DNA of 64,000 bases, from the NCBI RefSeq assembly GCF_030053775.1, contig NZ_CP125669.1:1049962-1113961 (forward strand), read 5' to 3'. Shown one piece after another: positions 35,815-43,957 of this stretch. The notes beneath the pieces were generated by a model. The model was given only the letters and a program-made list of their open reading frames with translations. It did no database searches and was not told the DNA's origin. The position numbers were made by a program, and so were the translations under genes. Numbering within the stretch: position 1 is the first letter of the stretch; every line of letters starts with the position of its first letter. Source of the stretch: Acinetobacter corruptisaponis (GTDB taxonomy: Bacteria > Pseudomonadota > Gammaproteobacteria > Pseudomonadales > Moraxellaceae).

Positions 35815-37877
35815 TATTTAGTTACTCCGTCAACAAGAATTAGCCAGGGAGTACCATTAACAACTAAAGGTTTACCCTGAGTATTAAGCAACCGATATTC
35901 AACAAGACCATTACTACGCGTTTCACCCTGTTTTAAAAATAAAGTTTTAAGGTCAGCGACTGTTCTACCTGTTTGTTTAGATAAATCCTTATAACCCTTA
36001 TCCAGCTTCCCAGCAAAAACCGCATCGGTCATACCGTATGGCTTGGTTACTTTCCATGAGGTTGTCTTTCCACCCATATAATTAAGGGAAGTTCCAGCCT
36101 GTTCATATACTCCACCTGTCACCATACCAAGTGCGGTTTTTGTAATATCATCTTTTGGACTCTCATCAGCATTAACATGAATCTGGTGGCGAGCAACCAT
36201 AGTGTCTGCATAAACTGCCTTAAATACCTCATAAGCTTTATTAGCCGATTCACCTGTAATGGTTTGACCAATATAAGCATTAAACTTCGCTCTTAAATCC
36301 TTTTCCTTTGGCATGGCGAACTGCTCATTTTTAAGCAATTGCGCTCCTGAAATAATTGAAGTAGCAAGGTCTCTCCCCTCAGTGGAACGATAATTATGGA
36401 AACGTGCCAAACCAGCCGCAGCATAACTCGGATCATCACCACCCACTTGTTTTAATGCCGCTTTCCATATCTCATTACCACCATTAATATCTTTGGTTTG
36501 ACCAATTAAATTACCAATGAAATTTAATTTCTGGTCTATAGGTAATTTATCAACGGTATCTTTAACTTGTGGCAACACATCATCCGAAAATGGTTTTATT
36601 GCCACGTTGCCATCAGAAGCCTTTAATGCCAACTGATAGCCACCCACCTGAACCAAGTTCTTAATAAAACCTTGAGGATTTATTTTTAACTCCGCTGGAT
36701 TTAATTCAGGTACTTGAATCCCATTTTCAGCCAGTAATTGATTAGGGTTTTCTTTTGCTGTTTTTAATTTTTCATTGTAAGTAGACTGATAGACATTTAA
36801 GACTTTTTCCTCACGCACAGGATCGGCTGAGGATGAGTTTTTCATATTGGCTTTTGTCTGGTTGATTAATTTAAGCTGTTCGCTTGTACCTAACTTTGAA
36901 AACTTTTGAAAATTATTAGAATGGGCTAAATAAAAATCAAAATCTGCTTGGCTTGGTGTGCCTACTACCGCCTTTCTAACATTATCAATATAGGCTGAAT
37001 CTAAATTACGCCCAGTTAATACCGCATCCCTAAACTCATTAAAGACTTTATTAGATTCACTTATTCGTTTATTTTCCTCAACCTGTTGTCTTGACTGGAT
37101 AGTATGAATTTTACTGGCAATAGATGCCTGATAATCCTGAACCTGACCGCCGTTTAAATCCTTATATGCACCCTTGCCTAATTCGGTGGATAATGTTCTA
37201 AGCTCGTCAATATTAGATGAATCTACGGCCGATAAAATACGACCATCGACATCAATTTTATTGGACTCAACTCTAAGCTTTAATAATAGAGCTTCTTTTT
37301 CTGCCACTGGAATATTTGCAGTTTTTAGATAGGAAAGAAAATAAGGTTCTCGTTCATTGGTTGGTCGGCGTGTCGCCTCACTAAATGCACGGTCTACAAT
37401 ATTCAATTCTCTTTGCTCATTGGCTTTTAACTGCAAAGGTAAAAAACCAGCCCCCTGACGACCTACTGAGCTATCAATTTGCGCCTTATACTGCTGCTGT
37501 GCATGCATTGGTAGGCTGGATGATAATTCCTTGTATTGGTCATCCGACCATATTTTTAATTCGTCACTTGCCTGTTGTGAGGTTTTTACGCCATTGGCAA
37601 CATCATTGCGTAACAGTGTCACCTGTTCGCTAAACTTGGATGACAGGAAATCATCAACTTTAAGTTGCCCCTCTTTTTCAGCAAGTTGATTGTTATAATT
37701 TTCCAGTTGTTTGTTTTGAGCTTCACGTTCACGCTGCTGCTGATCGGCTTGAGCTACAACTTGCCCAACGTTCTGCAAAGTATTTGCAATCATCTGGCCG
37801 CTTTGATCTTGTGGCATCTGAATACGCTGAACCTGTGGCATAGCGTTACCAAAATTACCCATTGGAATTTTAGCCAT
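35814..37877 (-). CDS. Internal virion protein (T7 gp15-like position)
   Basis: 687-aa Gln/Lys/Asn-rich, mainly helical protein. N-terminus MAKIPMGNFGNAMPQVQRI is followed by a long heptad-like segment (about residues 30-70) and helical repeats. No enzymatic motif. It sits between a gp14-like and a gp16-like gene, as gp15 does in T7, and has a similar size (747 aa in T7). Start ATG 37877 chosen over GTG 37886: GGGTGG lies 5 nt upstream and the start overlaps the preceding stop (TAATG). Confidence 0.72.
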   Translation of the reverse strand: MAKIPMGNFGNAMPQVQRIQMPQDQSGQMIANTLQNVGQVVAQADQQQREREAQNKQLENYNNQLAEKEGQLKVDDFLSSKFSEQVTLLRNDVANGVKTSQQASDELKIWSDDQYKELSSSLPMHAQQQYKAQIDSSVGRQGAGFLPLQLKANEQRELNIVDRAFSEATRRPTNEREPYFLSYLKTANIPVAEKEALLLKLRVESNKIDVDGRILSAVDSSNIDELRTLSTELGKGAYKDLNGGQVQDYQASIASKIHTIQSRQQVEENKRISESNKVFNEFRDAVLTGRNLDSAYIDNVRKAVVGTPSQADFDFYLAHSNNFQKFSKLGTSEQLKLINQTKANMKNSSSADPVREEKVLNVYQSTYNEKLKTAKENPNQLLAENGIQVPELNPAELKINPQGFIKNLVQVGGYQLALKASDGNVAIKPFSDDVLPQVKDTVDKLPIDQKLNFIGNLIGQTKDINGGNEIWKAALKQVGGDDPSYAAAGLARFHNYRSTEGRDLATSIISGAQLLKNEQFAMPKEKDLRAKFNAYIGQTITGESANKAYEVFKAVYADTMVARHQIHVNADESPKDDITKTALGMVTGGVYEQAGTSLNYMGGKTTSWKVTKPYGMTDAVFAGKLDKGYKDLSKQTGRTVADLKTLFLKQGETRSNGLVEYRLLNTQGKPLVVNGTPWLILVDGVTK

Positions 37878-38317
37878 TATTTCCACCCATTCTTATATTT
37901 TACATAGCCATCACCCACCTTAGACATGGTATCTAAAGCACCTGTAATGGCTGCTGTATTGGCGTTTTTACGGTGTACACTTGCCTCTGCCTGCAATCGT
38001 TGAGATGCATTAAATCCAGCAATTTCAGACATTGCAGCATCATATTCGGCATCACGCTCAATTCTGTCATTGATTGTGACGGCTGTACCCTCTCCTACAT
38101 CCAAGCCATTTTGGGCTAATGCCGCACGGGCTGCGGATTGAGTCTTTTCTTTCTGGCTGCGGATACGTTCAGCTTCTAGGCGACCCTGCGAACGTGCTGC
38201 ATCCGCATCGGCTTCCGCCTGTTCACCTTGAGTTTTATTGTTTTGATACATTGAATAAGCAGATATTGCAGTGCTGGCAACACTAGCAACGGCCGCTATC
38301 GCTGGTAATGCTGCCAT
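37877..38317 (-). CDS. Internal virion protein (T7 gp14-like)
   Basis: 146-aa protein starting with a hydrophobic Ala-rich segment (ALPAIAAVASVASTAISAYS) followed by a long charged helix (KTQGEQAEADADAARSQGRL) and the QNGLDVGEGTAV loop, which is characteristic of podovirus gp14-type core proteins. In T7 gp14 enters the outer membrane during DNA ejection. Coupled to the next gene by TAATG. Confidence 0.8.
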   Translation of the reverse strand: MAALPAIAAVASVASTAISAYSMYQNNKTQGEQAEADADAARSQGRLEAERIRSQKEKTQSAARAALAQNGLDVGEGTAVTINDRIERDAEYDAAMSEIAGFNASQRLQAEASVHRKNANTAAITGALDTMSKVGDGYVKYKNGWK

Positions 38318-38320
38318 GAC

Positions 38321-38770
38321 TTATAGCTCCATTTCCAAGAACAGGCCAACGGGAGTAAAACCAAGCGATTCATACAGTGCTACACACTGTTTGGTATTGA
38401 CCATTGTTGCCGTGCCGCAATTGATACGGTCCGCACCCATTTCTTTAGCCCATAAAATAAAGGTTTTAACCAATTCCCTTGCCACCCCATCCTCACGATG
38501 TTTAGGCATGACATACATGACATAATCAAAGGCAAGCTTATGATCAGACTGCCAATCTGTAGTAATGCCACCAGCAAAACCACCTACAATCTGACCATCT
38601 TGCACAGCAATAAAAATAACGCCGTTACCATCCAGCAACCATTTAAAATGCTGTGCCGCCTTATCTGGGTTAAATCCACGCTGTTTAAATGTTGGTGACT
38701 CATTGATAAAGGACGCACCCATCTTTATTAAAATGGGTATGTCCTGATATGAAGCTTCACGTATTCTCAT
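38321..38770 (-). CDS. GNAT-fold N-acetyltransferase-like protein
   Basis: 149-aa protein with the GNAT pattern: MRIREASYQDIPILIKMG start, VQDGQIVGGFAGG strand, VMYVMPKHREDGVARELV containing the acetyl-CoA loop (a variant of Q/R-x-x-G-x-G/A), and ALYESLGFTPVGLFLEMEL end. It lies between tail tube B and the gp14-like gene, where several podoviruses have a GNAT-like gene; substrate unknown. 3-bp gaps on both sides imply cotranslation. Confidence 0.82.
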   Translation of the reverse strand: MRIREASYQDIPILIKMGASFINESPTFKQRGFNPDKAAQHFKWLLDGNGVIFIAVQDGQIVGGFAGGITTDWQSDHKLAFDYVMYVMPKHREDGVARELVKTFILWAKEMGADRINCGTATMVNTKQCVALYESLGFTPVGLFLEMEL

Positions 38771-38772
38771 GT

Positions 38773-40842
38773 CTATTTCTCATTAATTGACATTTGCATG
38801 GTGATAGCTTGCAAGTGAAACGGTAGCGGTTTGTTGTGTGAAATGCGGATAGGTGTATTGTGTAAATCTTCCCAGTAGCCACCCTCAATCATGTGATAGC
38901 CTGTCATCGGTTTTTGTGCATCAAATGGGTTTTGGTCAAATGTAAACAGTTCGATTAATTCACCATTGACCACAGGCGCTAAAGTCTTGTTAAAGAAAAA
39001 CGCCATGCGGTCAATCTTTGCCTTAAACAGCATAGAAGATAACGGCGCTTGGCTTAACTCGGGTGGGAATAGTTCAGCAACACAACTAAATAGACGGCCA
39101 TATTTAACGGTTTGGCCTGTCATGCCTGGCAACTGTAATTCGGTCAAAGTCTCGGTAAAATTTACAGAGTAAATAGATTCACCACTGACCTGATAAACAC
39201 TAAGATTACCAACATACCCAATTTCTGTTTTATTAATTGAATCTGTAGTCAATGTCTTTTCTCTCTGCGAATCCAAAAGGGCATCAAAAGACAATTGTTC
39301 CAAACACGGTACGCCCGTTCTATAAACCAGCATAAAACACAGATCAGAACCCAATGCAGTTGGAACAGAGCAAATACTTTTAACCGATCCGCCAAAGTCA
39401 TGCTGTGCCCATGCAAGGACCTCCTGATCACGGTTGAATGTGATGGATGCTACTTTTCCATCACCCAATACACACCATACAAGGCTTTCAGGCTCTTGCT
39501 GATAGCAGATTTCACTGATTCCGCCGTGTGTCTCGCCGATATGGGATGATAATGCGCTGATCTCTGGTGATACCAGTCCATCCACTTCATAACGATACGA
39601 CAAGGCCCGTAAACGCTCACCACCACGCTGAATAAATAAAAGCTCATTCCCCACACGACAAGGCCTTGTTACAGGATATGCACCGTAAGCGGTATGCTCA
39701 TTGATATTTACGGTTGTTGGGGTCAGTACGCCATCCGAATCGACCATATATTCACCGCCAGAAGTAAGGCAGACTACACCGCGCTGGGCTTCCAAGAATA
39801 AAATACTGTTGGCAAGGCCTGATGCAGATACAATACTGAAAGCATCCCCATCCTCCGTAGTTTCAAGGAAGTTACCATTCCCACCAACGGCGCTAAACCA
39901 TATCTTGTTTGGCGCTTTCTTGGTATTGGCCAAGACAAGGCGTTGCTTAAAATAGGTACAGCAACGTGGATAACCGTCAGTGGCATTAAAAACGGGTGAC
40001 AAGATTGACCAAGAGCGTTCAATGGCCTGTACATCTGAATCAAGCTTTACAATGATTTCACCATTGACCTGATTGGTATTAACAAACTCAGTGATCTTGA
40101 TGATTCCACCATTCACACTAATATATTTACCTATATCATCGGCAACAAATCCCCCTGCTGCGGCTGTCACCTCCACCCAGTATGAGGGCGAAATATCTGG
40201 CTGCTGCCCTGTTCCATCCTTGGTTGCCTGATAGATTTTTCCTGAATACTGAATCACATCCCCAACAATATACGCCGTTGTATTTAGCCACGTATTTAGA
40301 ATATCAAGGGTAAATGAGATAAAAGCACCTACATCTTTTCCAGATGGTTTTCCCTTTCTAAATGGAGAACGTGCGTTTTCTGAGTCAGTAGGTGCATGGG
40401 TATAGACAAACTGGTTAAACTCCCATGCAGTGAAGTCCATTGAAGAACGAAAACGCTGCACTGGCACATCTTTATGGGTAAAGAACATCTCATAACGATA
40501 TTGCACGAACTGAATATCTGGTATCTGCTCTGGGGTATAGGGTGTAACGACATTGGCCACGAATGTCTTTGTTCTTGGGTTGTATATATCAATAGCCAAT
40601 GGTCTAAAAACCAGCATGTACGACTGATCAGAACTAACAACAAATGGGATCAGGCGCACAGCATTAGGAACTATTCCCATATGAAATGTTCCTGGTCTTT
40701 TTCTTACCCCACCCTCAACCAAGGGAATGACATTGCGTAAGGTTTTAGCCCCATTTGCATACTGCTGAATGTCCGTGCGTGTATATAACGTTGGTGCAAG
40801 CTCCCCAGCACTAAAGTTATTTTTCATAATGTACTGTTTCAT
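38773..40842 (-). CDS. Tail tubular protein B (T7 gp12-like)
   Basis: 689-aa nozzle protein. The N-terminal block NNFSAGELAPTLYTRTDIQQ, then GAKTLRNVIPLVEGGVRKRPG, are typical of gp12-like and related packaged-DNA stabilisation proteins. It is large and beta-rich throughout, including a CCTYFKQRLVLANTK segment common in these proteins. The start ATG 40842 overlaps the tail tube A stop (TAATG); a second in-frame ATG lies 15 bases later. Confidence 0.85.
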   Translation of the reverse strand: MKQYIMKNNFSAGELAPTLYTRTDIQQYANGAKTLRNVIPLVEGGVRKRPGTFHMGIVPNAVRLIPFVVSSDQSYMLVFRPLAIDIYNPRTKTFVANVVTPYTPEQIPDIQFVQYRYEMFFTHKDVPVQRFRSSMDFTAWEFNQFVYTHAPTDSENARSPFRKGKPSGKDVGAFISFTLDILNTWLNTTAYIVGDVIQYSGKIYQATKDGTGQQPDISPSYWVEVTAAAGGFVADDIGKYISVNGGIIKITEFVNTNQVNGEIIVKLDSDVQAIERSWSILSPVFNATDGYPRCCTYFKQRLVLANTKKAPNKIWFSAVGGNGNFLETTEDGDAFSIVSASGLANSILFLEAQRGVVCLTSGGEYMVDSDGVLTPTTVNINEHTAYGAYPVTRPCRVGNELLFIQRGGERLRALSYRYEVDGLVSPEISALSSHIGETHGGISEICYQQEPESLVWCVLGDGKVASITFNRDQEVLAWAQHDFGGSVKSICSVPTALGSDLCFMLVYRTGVPCLEQLSFDALLDSQREKTLTTDSINKTEIGYVGNLSVYQVSGESIYSVNFTETLTELQLPGMTGQTVKYGRLFSCVAELFPPELSQAPLSSMLFKAKIDRMAFFFNKTLAPVVNGELIELFTFDQNPFDAQKPMTGYHMIEGGYWEDLHNTPIRISHNKPLPFHLQAITMQMSINEK

Positions 40843-41405
40843 TAGTAACGCACTCCAAGCAAGGTTGATTCATAATTAGCTGCAAATTCCTGTGCTGGGC
40901 GTTCCTGTCCATTGATTGCCCTTGCCTGCTTTAACATGCCTTGGAGTTGTGCCCATGCGCTATCAGCCTCAGCCTGACTGCCTGTAATGGGCTTTGCCAA
41001 CTTACGCACCAGATAAAGGGCCATACACTCGGTAAATAATGAATCCCATGTCTGCTCATTGTCGTTGTCATAGACATAAACAAGGTTGATCAGGCTTGTA
41101 TCTGCCAAAATATGCCGCCCCTCAATCTCATAATTGATTTCGCCAGCGTCATAGACACGCATAAAATCATTGGGTAATGGAAATGCATGGGCATAACCAA
41201 AAGATGGGTGTGTGGAAATTGGTGCAAGCTGGACACGCTTCTTTGCAAAGCTCCACGGGTGCATCCGCAATAAAGCCTTACGTGTACTGTCATAAATGGA
41301 TGCACAACGCCGTGCATTTTCCGTGCTTTCATCGAATGAAATAATCGATTTAGCACCGATCATGCTCAGTGCTTCATTGCAGATACTGACGTTTGTTGTA
41401 GTCAT
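40842..41405 (-). CDS. Tail tubular protein A (T7 gp11-like)
   Basis: 187-aa adaptor that joins portal and nozzle. Pattern: VSICNEALSMIGAKSIISFDEST, ARRCASIYDSTRKALLRMHPWSFAKKRVQL in parts, and ECMALYLVRKLAKPITGSQ. Start ATG 41405; the longer GTG 41423 form would start inside a terminator hairpin. The ATG comes three bases after the U tract of that terminator, and the best ribosome-site match (GAGTGGG) is within the hairpin. Confidence 0.85.
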   Translation of the reverse strand: MTTTNVSICNEALSMIGAKSIISFDESTENARRCASIYDSTRKALLRMHPWSFAKKRVQLAPISTHPSFGYAHAFPLPNDFMRVYDAGEINYEIEGRHILADTSLINLVYVYDNDNEQTWDSLFTECMALYLVRKLAKPITGSQAEADSAWAQLQGMLKQARAINGQERPAQEFAANYESTLLGVRY

Positions 41406-41406
41406 A

Positions 41407-41445
41407 ATAAAAAACCCACTCACTTTTATTCATAGTGAATGGGTT
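41407..41445 (-). terminator. Terminator immediately before tail tube A
   Basis: 11-bp stem aacccactcac / gtgaatgggtt with one G-U pair, loop 11 nt, six U leftwards. Follows the Gp49-like gene and its conserved element; start codon of tail tube A is just past the U tract. Confidence 0.85.
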
Positions 41446-41451
41446 TTAGGT

Positions 41452-41470
41452 GCGGTTTGCTGGGTATTAA
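41452..41470 (-). promoter_or_regulatory. Conserved pre-terminator element, copy 3
   Basis: Minus strand TTAATACCCAGCAAACCGC, two bases after the stop codon of the Gp49-like gene and 6 bases before the terminator stem. Confidence 0.5.
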
Positions 41471-41471
41471 G

Positions 41472-41783
41472 TTAGCTTGCAGAATATAAACGGTAGCCCT
41501 CAAGCTCCCATAATTTATTTTCGGCATGTTTTTCCGCATTACTGCGGGCTAAACGCTCACCAATATCAACATTAAAGTTTTCGGCATTAACACATGCGCT
41601 AAAGCCTGTCGCCAAGAAAAACTTACCATCGAGAAAAGCATGCACAAATGTTGAGGTGGTTCCACCTGGTTGCTGCTCAATGGTATATGTCACACGCTGC
41701 ATTAATGCCTCAATATCGGCTTTTGTTACACGCGGTGCGACTGCTTTTTCTGCCAATTCTTGTTCAGTTACTGCTTTAGTCAT
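41472..41783 (-). CDS. Gp49-like (N4 gp49 / Sf6 gp66 family) phage protein
   Basis: 103-aa protein. APRVTKADIEALMQRVTY and the block FSACVNAENFNVDIGERLAR followed by AENKLWELEGYRL match the N4 gp49/Sf6 gene 66 family, a widespread phage family of unknown function. ATG 41783 chosen with GAGGAAA upstream; the longer frame would start at GTG. Bracketed by terminators on both sides, between capsid and tail genes, so an independently regulated cassette. Confidence 0.75.
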   Translation of the reverse strand: MTKAVTEQELAEKAVAPRVTKADIEALMQRVTYTIEQQPGGTTSTFVHAFLDGKFFLATGFSACVNAENFNVDIGERLARSNAEKHAENKLWELEGYRLYSAS

Positions 41784-41807
41784 CACAATTTCCTCAAAAT
41801 TAATTTA

Positions 41808-41839
41808 ATAAAAAACCCACCGTCCTAAAACAGTGGGTT
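41808..41839 (-). terminator. Terminator after major capsid gene
   Basis: 7-bp stem aacccac / gtgggtt, loop 12 nt, six U leftwards, 8 bases after the capsid stop. Equivalent in position to Tphi after gene 10 of T7. Lacks the full conserved element. Confidence 0.78.
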
Positions 41840-41846
41840 ATGTGGT

Positions 41847-42758
41847 TTAGATTTCAAAATCAAATGCAACTACTTTCTGTTCGCTTGCACGGCCTGCCGC
41901 CATTGAAGTCACACCGCCAACCTGTGAAATGTTCTTCTTGTCTGGACGCTTGGAAATATCAAAACCAGTAATATCGGCATCACCGAAATGTACTGCTGTG
42001 CTTGTGTACATACAGCTACGGCGTTCTGTTGCACCACCAGCACCATTATTAAGTTTGTTGTATGGAATCCAGTTTACGCCTAACCATTTACCAGAAACAT
42101 CACCCTCTTGAAGCATCTTGACAGCCATATAGTCAGCACTCATGAAAACAGTTTCTGATAACAGGATTTCCATCATGCGGCCGTTGTAGACAACATTCAG
42201 CTCTTCGCCATTATGCTCATCACACTCATTGTCACGGAACAATGATTTAGCTTTAAGAATTTTTGCTTTTAATGAACCAGAACCAAAGCTGGAAAGAATG
42301 ACCTGACCTGCTGGCAAATTAACAGTAGAAGTTGACTTGGCACCTGCATCATTCACCGTGACACGAGTTATACCGCCGATTAGTGCTTGATAGATAATGT
42401 CATCAATTTTACGGTTACGGGCATTGATCAGATTTTTCATGTACTTGTCTGTTGGATTGGCCTTTAGCTTTGGCAAATCTCGACTTTCAATCGGGATAAA
42501 TAAATCAAAATCCGTCATCAATGCTGTACGCACACCAGCATCAGGAATCGTCCAAGTGGTATCACCAAAGCGTGTGCCTGATGCCTGCATTTCCACCTGT
42601 CCCATGTCATTGATAGTGAATGACTCACCCTCAATTTTTCCACGATATACGGCGGTTTTAAGCAATCGTGATACATTTTGCATTGCTGCAATTTCGTATG
42701 TATCAGCATATTGAATAACAAACGCCGCCGTGATTTTATTTTCATTTACAATAGGCAT
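41847..42758 (-). CDS. Major capsid protein (T7 gp10-like position)
   Basis: 303-aa protein following the scaffold gene by 10 bp. Features: an N-terminal arm (MPIVNENKITAAFVIQYADTY), a P-domain-like region PTDKYMKNLINARNRKIDD and the VYNGRMMEILLSETVF stretch. It resembles capsid proteins of temperate podoviruses more than T7 gp10 itself; the call depends on order portal-scaffold-capsid and length. No frameshift-type minor capsid extension is apparent. Confidence 0.83.
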   Translation of the reverse strand: MPIVNENKITAAFVIQYADTYEIAAMQNVSRLLKTAVYRGKIEGESFTINDMGQVEMQASGTRFGDTTWTIPDAGVRTALMTDFDLFIPIESRDLPKLKANPTDKYMKNLINARNRKIDDIIYQALIGGITRVTVNDAGAKSTSTVNLPAGQVILSSFGSGSLKAKILKAKSLFRDNECDEHNGEELNVVYNGRMMEILLSETVFMSADYMAVKMLQEGDVSGKWLGVNWIPYNKLNNGAGGATERRSCMYTSTAVHFGDADITGFDISKRPDKKNISQVGGVTSMAAGRASEQKVVAFDFEI

Positions 42759-42768
42759 CTTCTACCCC

Positions 42769-43458
42769 TTATTTATATTGCTTTTGATACCAGCCTTGAA
42801 CTTGGGCAGAGACACGGGTGTGGTCTGGATGCTTATCGTTCAAATAGGCTTCTGATGACATCAATGATTGAATATCTACGCTACCGCTTTGTTGGGTATT
42901 TTTAGGCGGCGTATCTTCGCCAAGCTGCTGACCAAAATATGCAGCCATTTTTAGGACAAGTGGGTTATTGCCGAACTGAGGGCTATTCACTTCTTCCGCC
43001 GTTAAAATGCCATTTGCAATCGCATTGTCTGCTGCTGCCTTGGCAAAACCGAAATTAGCCTGAGTATCATTGCCCCATGCCTCTGTCATGGTCTGGATAC
43101 ATGACTCATTATCCAGATGGGCATTGGCTTCCATGAGCTGTGGAATGATCTCGTTGTATTTACCTAAAACAAAACCAAGCTGCTCATTACTCAGCCCTGC
43201 CTTATGCGCTTCATCCAAAAACGCCTTATTTTCCTCAATGCCTTTAAACTCATTGAAATCAAAACCATCAATATTGACTTCGTACCCATCTGCCGATTCA
43301 GGAACTTTAGGAGTATCTGAGTTATTGCCCTGTCCCTGATTACCTTGTTCGCCACCGTCCTGAATCTCACCCTCATGGCCACCACCAAGCATACTATTTT
43401 GGTTCTGATTGGATTCTTGGTTCTGCTCTTGTGTTTGTTGCTGTTGTTGATCAGTCAT
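42769..43458 (-). CDS. Capsid assembly scaffold protein
   Basis: 229-aa acidic protein with a very Gln/Asn-rich start (TDQQQQQTQEQNQESNQNQN) and a helical C-terminus ending in basic QGWYQKQYK, the capsid-binding-type end of scaffolds. A GFDFNEFKGIEENKAFLDEA region is typical of podovirus scaffolds. Lies between portal and capsid as T7 gene 9. The coding sequence also contains a fifth near-copy of the pre-terminator element (42885-42903). Confidence 0.82.
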   Translation of the reverse strand: MTDQQQQQTQEQNQESNQNQNSMLGGGHEGEIQDGGEQGNQGQGNNSDTPKVPESADGYEVNIDGFDFNEFKGIEENKAFLDEAHKAGLSNEQLGFVLGKYNEIIPQLMEANAHLDNESCIQTMTEAWGNDTQANFGFAKAAADNAIANGILTAEEVNSPQFGNNPLVLKMAAYFGQQLGEDTPPKNTQQSGSVDIQSLMSSEAYLNDKHPDHTRVSAQVQGWYQKQYK

Positions 43459-43957
43459 TTACAGACTCCTTATAGTTTGGGTCGTTTGCCCGATTGATGT
43501 TATTGACGATAAAATTGATCACGCTTTGCTGCCCCAGTCGGTGACAGGTTTCACGCTCTGAATCAGTGAAAGCATCACGGCAGAATGTCTGTGTGAGATG
43601 CTCTAAAATCCGTATGCCATTGACATCAAGATCAAAAACATTGCGGTATGTCTCTGCTGTTGCTCTGGTGACACGATGCCGCTTAACAAAATTTCCTTGT
43701 TCTTCTGGTTCTTCTGGTTTCTGTGCGGCTTTAAGATCGGCCTGCTCTTGCTTTAAAACAATAATTTGTTCCTCAGCAATGTTTGCACGCTCCCATTCTT
43801 CAAATCGCTCACTACGAGAAATACTTAGTTCATCAATAGTTTCTAGCCATTGATTGCGCCAATAATCGGCATCTTTGCTCAATTTCTTCACTTCTTGAAT
43901 TGAGCGCATCCACATAAAAGCCACGACAATAGCGATAAGCCCAACAAAATAAATCAC
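43451..43957 (-). CDS. Membrane-anchored coiled-coil protein with Bbp19-like C-terminus
   Basis: 168-aa protein. One N-terminal membrane segment (MIYFVGLIAIVVAFMWMRS), a charged coiled coil (about 20-80), and a C-terminal region FDLDVNGIRILEHLTQTF with CHRLGQQSVINFIVNN reminiscent of the Bbp19 phage family. Sits between portal and scaffold. Start is GTG overlapping the portal stop (GTGA), GAGG 7 nt upstream. The N-terminal layout is also like an inner-membrane spanin. Role uncertain. Confidence 0.65.
   Translation of the reverse strand: MIYFVGLIAIVVAFMWMRSIQEVKKLSKDADYWRNQWLETIDELSISRSERFEEWERANIAEEQIIVLKQEQADLKAAQKPEEPEEQGNFVKRHRVTRATAETYRNVFDLDVNGIRILEHLTQTFCRDAFTDSERETCHRLGQQSVINFIVNNINRANDPNYKESVND

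Noticed and set aside
38321..38770. GNAT gene as an antibiotic acetyltransferase
   Set aside because: It lies inside the virion gene block with 3-bp gaps and resembles GNAT-like proteins of other podoviruses, not resistance enzymes.
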